From Thiomicrorhabdus sp965603495 (lineage in GTDB: Bacteria > Pseudomonadota > Gammaproteobacteria > Thiomicrospirales > Thiomicrospiraceae), in NCBI GenBank assembly GCA_965603495.1, contig CBFDDF010000005.1, positions 135,982 to 199,981 of the forward strand: DNA of 64,000 nucleotides, read 5' to 3'. Below, one piece after another: positions 62,148 to 64,000 of this stretch; the first letter of the stretch is position 1, and every line of letters begins with the position of its first letter. The notes under the pieces were generated by a model. That model was not told the origin of the DNA. It saw nothing but the letters and a program-made list of their open reading frames with translations, and did not search any database. The translations under genes and the position numbers were made by a program.

Positions 62148-63008
62148 TTAAACTTTACAATCCAAGTGATAAGCAACTTGCATCGTGTTCTCTAATAAAG
62201 TCGCGATAGTCATTGGGCCAACACCACCTGGTACCGGTGTAATCCAGCCAGCGCGTTCTTTCGCGGTGTCATAGTCAACATCACCACATAAAGTTCCATC
62301 TTCTAAACGGTTGATGCCGACATCGATCACGATTGCACCTTCCTTAATCCATTCGCCTTTGACCATTTTAGGGATGCCGACACCGACCACCACTAAATCT
62401 GCTTCAGAAACTTTCTGAGCCAAATCTTTTGTCGCACTGTGACAAACGGTAATGGTGGCACGGGCATTTAATAACTCAAGCGCCATCGGTACACCAACAA
62501 TATTGGAAGCGCCAACGATCACGGCATTCAAACCGCGTAATGGAATTCCTGTCTTCTCTAACATCGTCATCACACCATGTGGCGTACAAGGCGCTAACTG
62601 TAAGTTTCCAGTTGCTAAACGACCGACATTATAAGGGTGGAAGCCATCAACATCTTTACAAGGGCTGATACGCTCAATAATCGGCTCAGGGCTGATGTGT
62701 TTAGGCACGGGCAGCTGAACAATAATACCGTGTACGGTATCATCGGCATTCAATTTATCAATCAAAGCCAAAACTTCTTCTTGAGTTGTTTCTGCCGGTA
62801 AAACGACAGAGACATCATTAAAACCAGCTTTCTCACAAGCAATTTTCTTGTTGCGAACATACACCTGAGAAGCTGGGTCTTCGCCTACCATAATAACCGC
62901 CAGGCCTGGTCTTGGCTTGCCAGCAGCAACCTGGATATCAACTTCTTGTTTAATCGAATCGCGTAATTCGGCCGCAATCGCCTTGCCGTCTAAAATTTTT
63001 GCAGACAT
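62148..63008 (-). CDS. folD: Bifunctional methylenetetrahydrofolate dehydrogenase/cyclohydrolase FolD
   Basis: A 286-residue enzyme of one-carbon metabolism. Conserved blocks: PGLAVIMVGEDPASQVYVRNK with the catalytic Lys near residue 54, VQLPVPKHI (about 98), PCTPHGVMTMLE (about 142) and the NADP-site GASNIVGVPMALELL (about 167). The end GVGPMTIATLLENT is typical. A palindrome copy (62900-62909) falls in the codons for PGLAV. Confidence 0.95.
   Translation of the reverse strand: MSAKILDGKAIAAELRDSIKQEVDIQVAAGKPRPGLAVIMVGEDPASQVYVRNKKIACEKAGFNDVSVVLPAETTQEEVLALIDKLNADDTVHGIIVQLPVPKHISPEPIIERISPCKDVDGFHPYNVGRLATGNLQLAPCTPHGVMTMLEKTGIPLRGLNAVIVGASNIVGVPMALELLNARATITVCHSATKDLAQKVSEADLVVVGVGIPKMVKGEWIKEGAIVIDVGINRLEDGTLCGDVDYDTAKERAGWITPVPGGVGPMTIATLLENTMQVAYHLDCKV
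62900..62909. repeat. CCAGGCCTGG-family palindrome, copy 11 (10 nt)
   Basis: Core CCAGGCCTGG inside folD on the minus strand, coding for RPGLAV. Confidence 0.8.
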
Positions 63009-63316
63009 TCTAGTCCCCTAGGTAAAAGAGTGGAGTTAAATAGTTGTCACTATAATACCCGTTTTTAAAACTTTTTCATCCCCAAAACGGGTGCGGTTTT
63101 TTGAGGGGATTTAAAAAACTAAAATAAATGAATCGAACAAATTACAGCTAAGAATCAATGGTTTGTTTAAAAAGCCCAAGTAATAAATTTTCAACTTTAA
63201 ATTTCACATCCAAATAAGGCGAGCTTAAGGCACTCTAGAGCCCGAAAAAACTCAAAATTGTTTGGTTTTATTGTTGACAGGGAAAGGGCGTCTCTATAGA
63301 ATACGCCACAACATAT
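63009..63316. other. Intergenic region upstream of the tRNA cluster
   Basis: No gene is visible. The downstream end holds the tRNA-Pro promoter (63274-63302). Upstream of that it is A+T rich, with no recognisable signal. Confidence 0.6.
63274..63302 (+). promoter_or_regulatory. Promoter of the tRNA-Pro/Arg/His cluster
   Basis: TTGACA at 63274-63279 and TAGAAT at 63297-63302 are 17 bp apart. They are followed by a GC-rich ACGCC discriminator, as in growth-rate-controlled stable-RNA promoters. The first tRNA begins 14 bp after the -10 box. The same promoter design precedes the second tRNA-Pro. Confidence 0.8.
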
Positions 63317-63393
63317 CGGAGTGTAGCGCAGCTTGGTAGCGCACCTGTTTTGGGTACAGGTGGTCGGGGGTTCAAATCCCTCCACTCCGACCA
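63317..63393 (+). tRNA. tRNA-Pro (anticodon TGG)
   Basis: A 77-nt cloverleaf: acceptor CGGAGTG pairs with CACTCCG, followed by ACCA with encoded CCA. Anticodon arm CCTGT-TTTGGGT-ACAGG gives TGG, and the T arm contains GGTTCAAAT. An identical copy is at 63919-63995. Confidence 0.97.
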
Positions 63394-63460
63394 TATTCAT
63401 ATTAGCTTGCGGATGGAAACAATTCATCTTCAGGCCAATAGTAAAAAGGTTCGACAAAAA

Positions 63461-63537
63461 GCGCCCATAGCTCAACTGGATAGAGCATCGCCCTTCTAAG
63501 GCGAGGGTTTCAGGTTCGAGTCCTGATGGGCGCACCA
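63461..63537 (+). tRNA. tRNA-Arg (anticodon TCT)
   Basis: A 77-nt cloverleaf: acceptor GCGCCCA pairs with TGGGCGC, then ACCA. Anticodon stem TCGCC/GGCGA encloses CTTCTAA, anticodon TCT. The T arm contains GGTTCGAGTC. It belongs to the same transcript as tRNA-Pro and tRNA-His. Confidence 0.97.
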
Positions 63538-63575
63538 TTTACTTGTTGTCTATTTTCAAAGTAAATATCTACTAT

Positions 63576-63652
63576 GGCGGGCGTAGCTCAGTTGGTAGAG
63601 TCCCGGATTGTGATTCCGGTTGTCGCGGGTTCAATCCCCGTCGCTCGCCCCA
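63576..63652 (+). tRNA. tRNA-His (anticodon GTG)
   Basis: Acceptor GCGGGCG pairs with CGCTCGC (one G-T pair), and the extra G at 63576 is the -1 guanosine opposite C73 typical of tRNA-His. Anticodon arm CCGGA-TTGTGAT-TCCGG gives GTG. CCA is encoded. Confidence 0.96.
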
Positions 63653-63878
63653 TTTTTATTTCGTTTTCCCCGTTTTTTCCTTTGTAATCCTCCTTTATTT
63701 GTTCAATCTGTTTATATACCGCATTACACTAAATCTTATACATTACCTTTTATGCCTGCGTCTGCAATAAATGAGAATTAATCTATTTCAAAAAATGCCT
63801 ATATTTTCCCTTAGTCTTTAATAAAAAAACTGCAAAACAATCGCGTCTGGAATTTTTACAAGAATACGTGTTTATCTG

Positions 63879-63907
63879 TTGACAGGAAGCGGGGCGGTCT
63901 ATACAAT
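63879..63907 (+). promoter_or_regulatory. Promoter of the second tRNA-Pro
   Basis: TTGACA at 63879-63884 and TACAAT at 63902-63907 are 17 bp apart, with the same ACGCC discriminator as the first copy. The tRNA begins 12 bp later. Confidence 0.8.
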
Positions 63908-63918
63908 ACGCCACTTCT

Positions 63919-63995
63919 CGGAGTGTAGCGCAGCTTGGTAGCGCACCTGTTTTGGGTACAGGTGGTCGGGGGTTCAAATCCCTCCACTCCGACCA
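63919..63995 (+). tRNA. tRNA-Pro (anticodon TGG), second copy
   Basis: Identical over 77 nt to the gene at 63317-63393, with its own promoter. The 10 bases before the window edge after it also match the first copy (ATATTC follows each). It may begin a second tRNA operon that continues beyond the window. Confidence 0.97.
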
Positions 63996-64000
63996 TATTC

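Noticed and set aside
63197..63538. Minus-strand 113-codon frame across the tRNA genes
   Set aside because: It reads antisense through tRNA-Arg and tRNA-Pro; the MVRPSGLEPETL-type product is a well-known spurious translation of tRNA.
63783..63977. Minus-strand frame over the second tRNA-Pro
   Set aside because: Same kind of spurious antisense tRNA translation.

Overview
The window looks like chromosomal DNA of a gammaproteobacterium. The run rne/rluC, maf(yceF)-yceD-rpmF-plsX-fabH-fabD-fabG-acpP-fabF, then pabB-pabC-mltG-tmk-holB-tatD reproduces the gene order of the enterobacterial fab region. Start codons, moderate A+T content and single-strand operons with 4-nt overlaps fit a marine, free-living lineage. 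A sulfur-oxidising Thiomicrospira/Hydrogenovibrio-like organism is my guess, made from overall style only.

Region 1 (1 to about 30,060) is an integrated defence island. It opens with the 3' end of a P4-type tyrosine integrase and closes with an AlpA excisionase-like regulator, a truncated primase, repeated arm-like sites and an orphan Rho-independent terminator. Cargo in order: a WYL regulator (BrxR/CapW type) with a type I restriction system hsdM-hsdS-hsdR and a DUF45 metalloprotease; an FRG-domain protein between attC-like sequences; two small unknown genes; a two-gene SIR2 system with a large unrecognised partner; a periplasmic endonuclease I; a methyltransferase-HNH fusion; a second WYL regulator divergent from a complete Wadjet operon jetABCD; a lipoprotein with a small membrane protein; and a coiled-coil protein. 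The island is visibly more A+T rich than the DNA to its right.

Region 2 (30,473 to 37,087) is a second complete type I restriction system hsdM-hsdS-hsdR, again followed by a DUF45 metalloprotease. It sits outside the inferred island end and carries the palindrome typical of the backbone.

Region 3 (37,225 to 63,008) is backbone: two unknown coiled-coil/acidic genes, rluA, a low-molecular-weight phosphatase, rne, rluC, a HAD phosphatase, maf, the fatty-acid cluster, folate genes, mltG, tmk, holB, tatD, an ABC exporter and folD. Region 4 (63,274 to the end) holds tRNA-Pro, tRNA-Arg, tRNA-His and a second identical tRNA-Pro, the two Pro copies having near-identical promoters.

The least expected signal is an iterated palindrome with core CCAGGCCTGG. 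It occurs 11 times between 31,801 and 62,909 and never in the first 31.8 kb. Flanks differ between copies, yet in several copies they remain perfectly self-complementary, up to 30 nt. Copies occur inside genes in different frames and in intergenic DNA, once as a terminator. Other points of interest are the SIR2 pair, the methyltransferase-HNH fusion, the double hsdMSR-DUF45 arrangement and the operator-like repeats upstream of each WYL-controlled unit.
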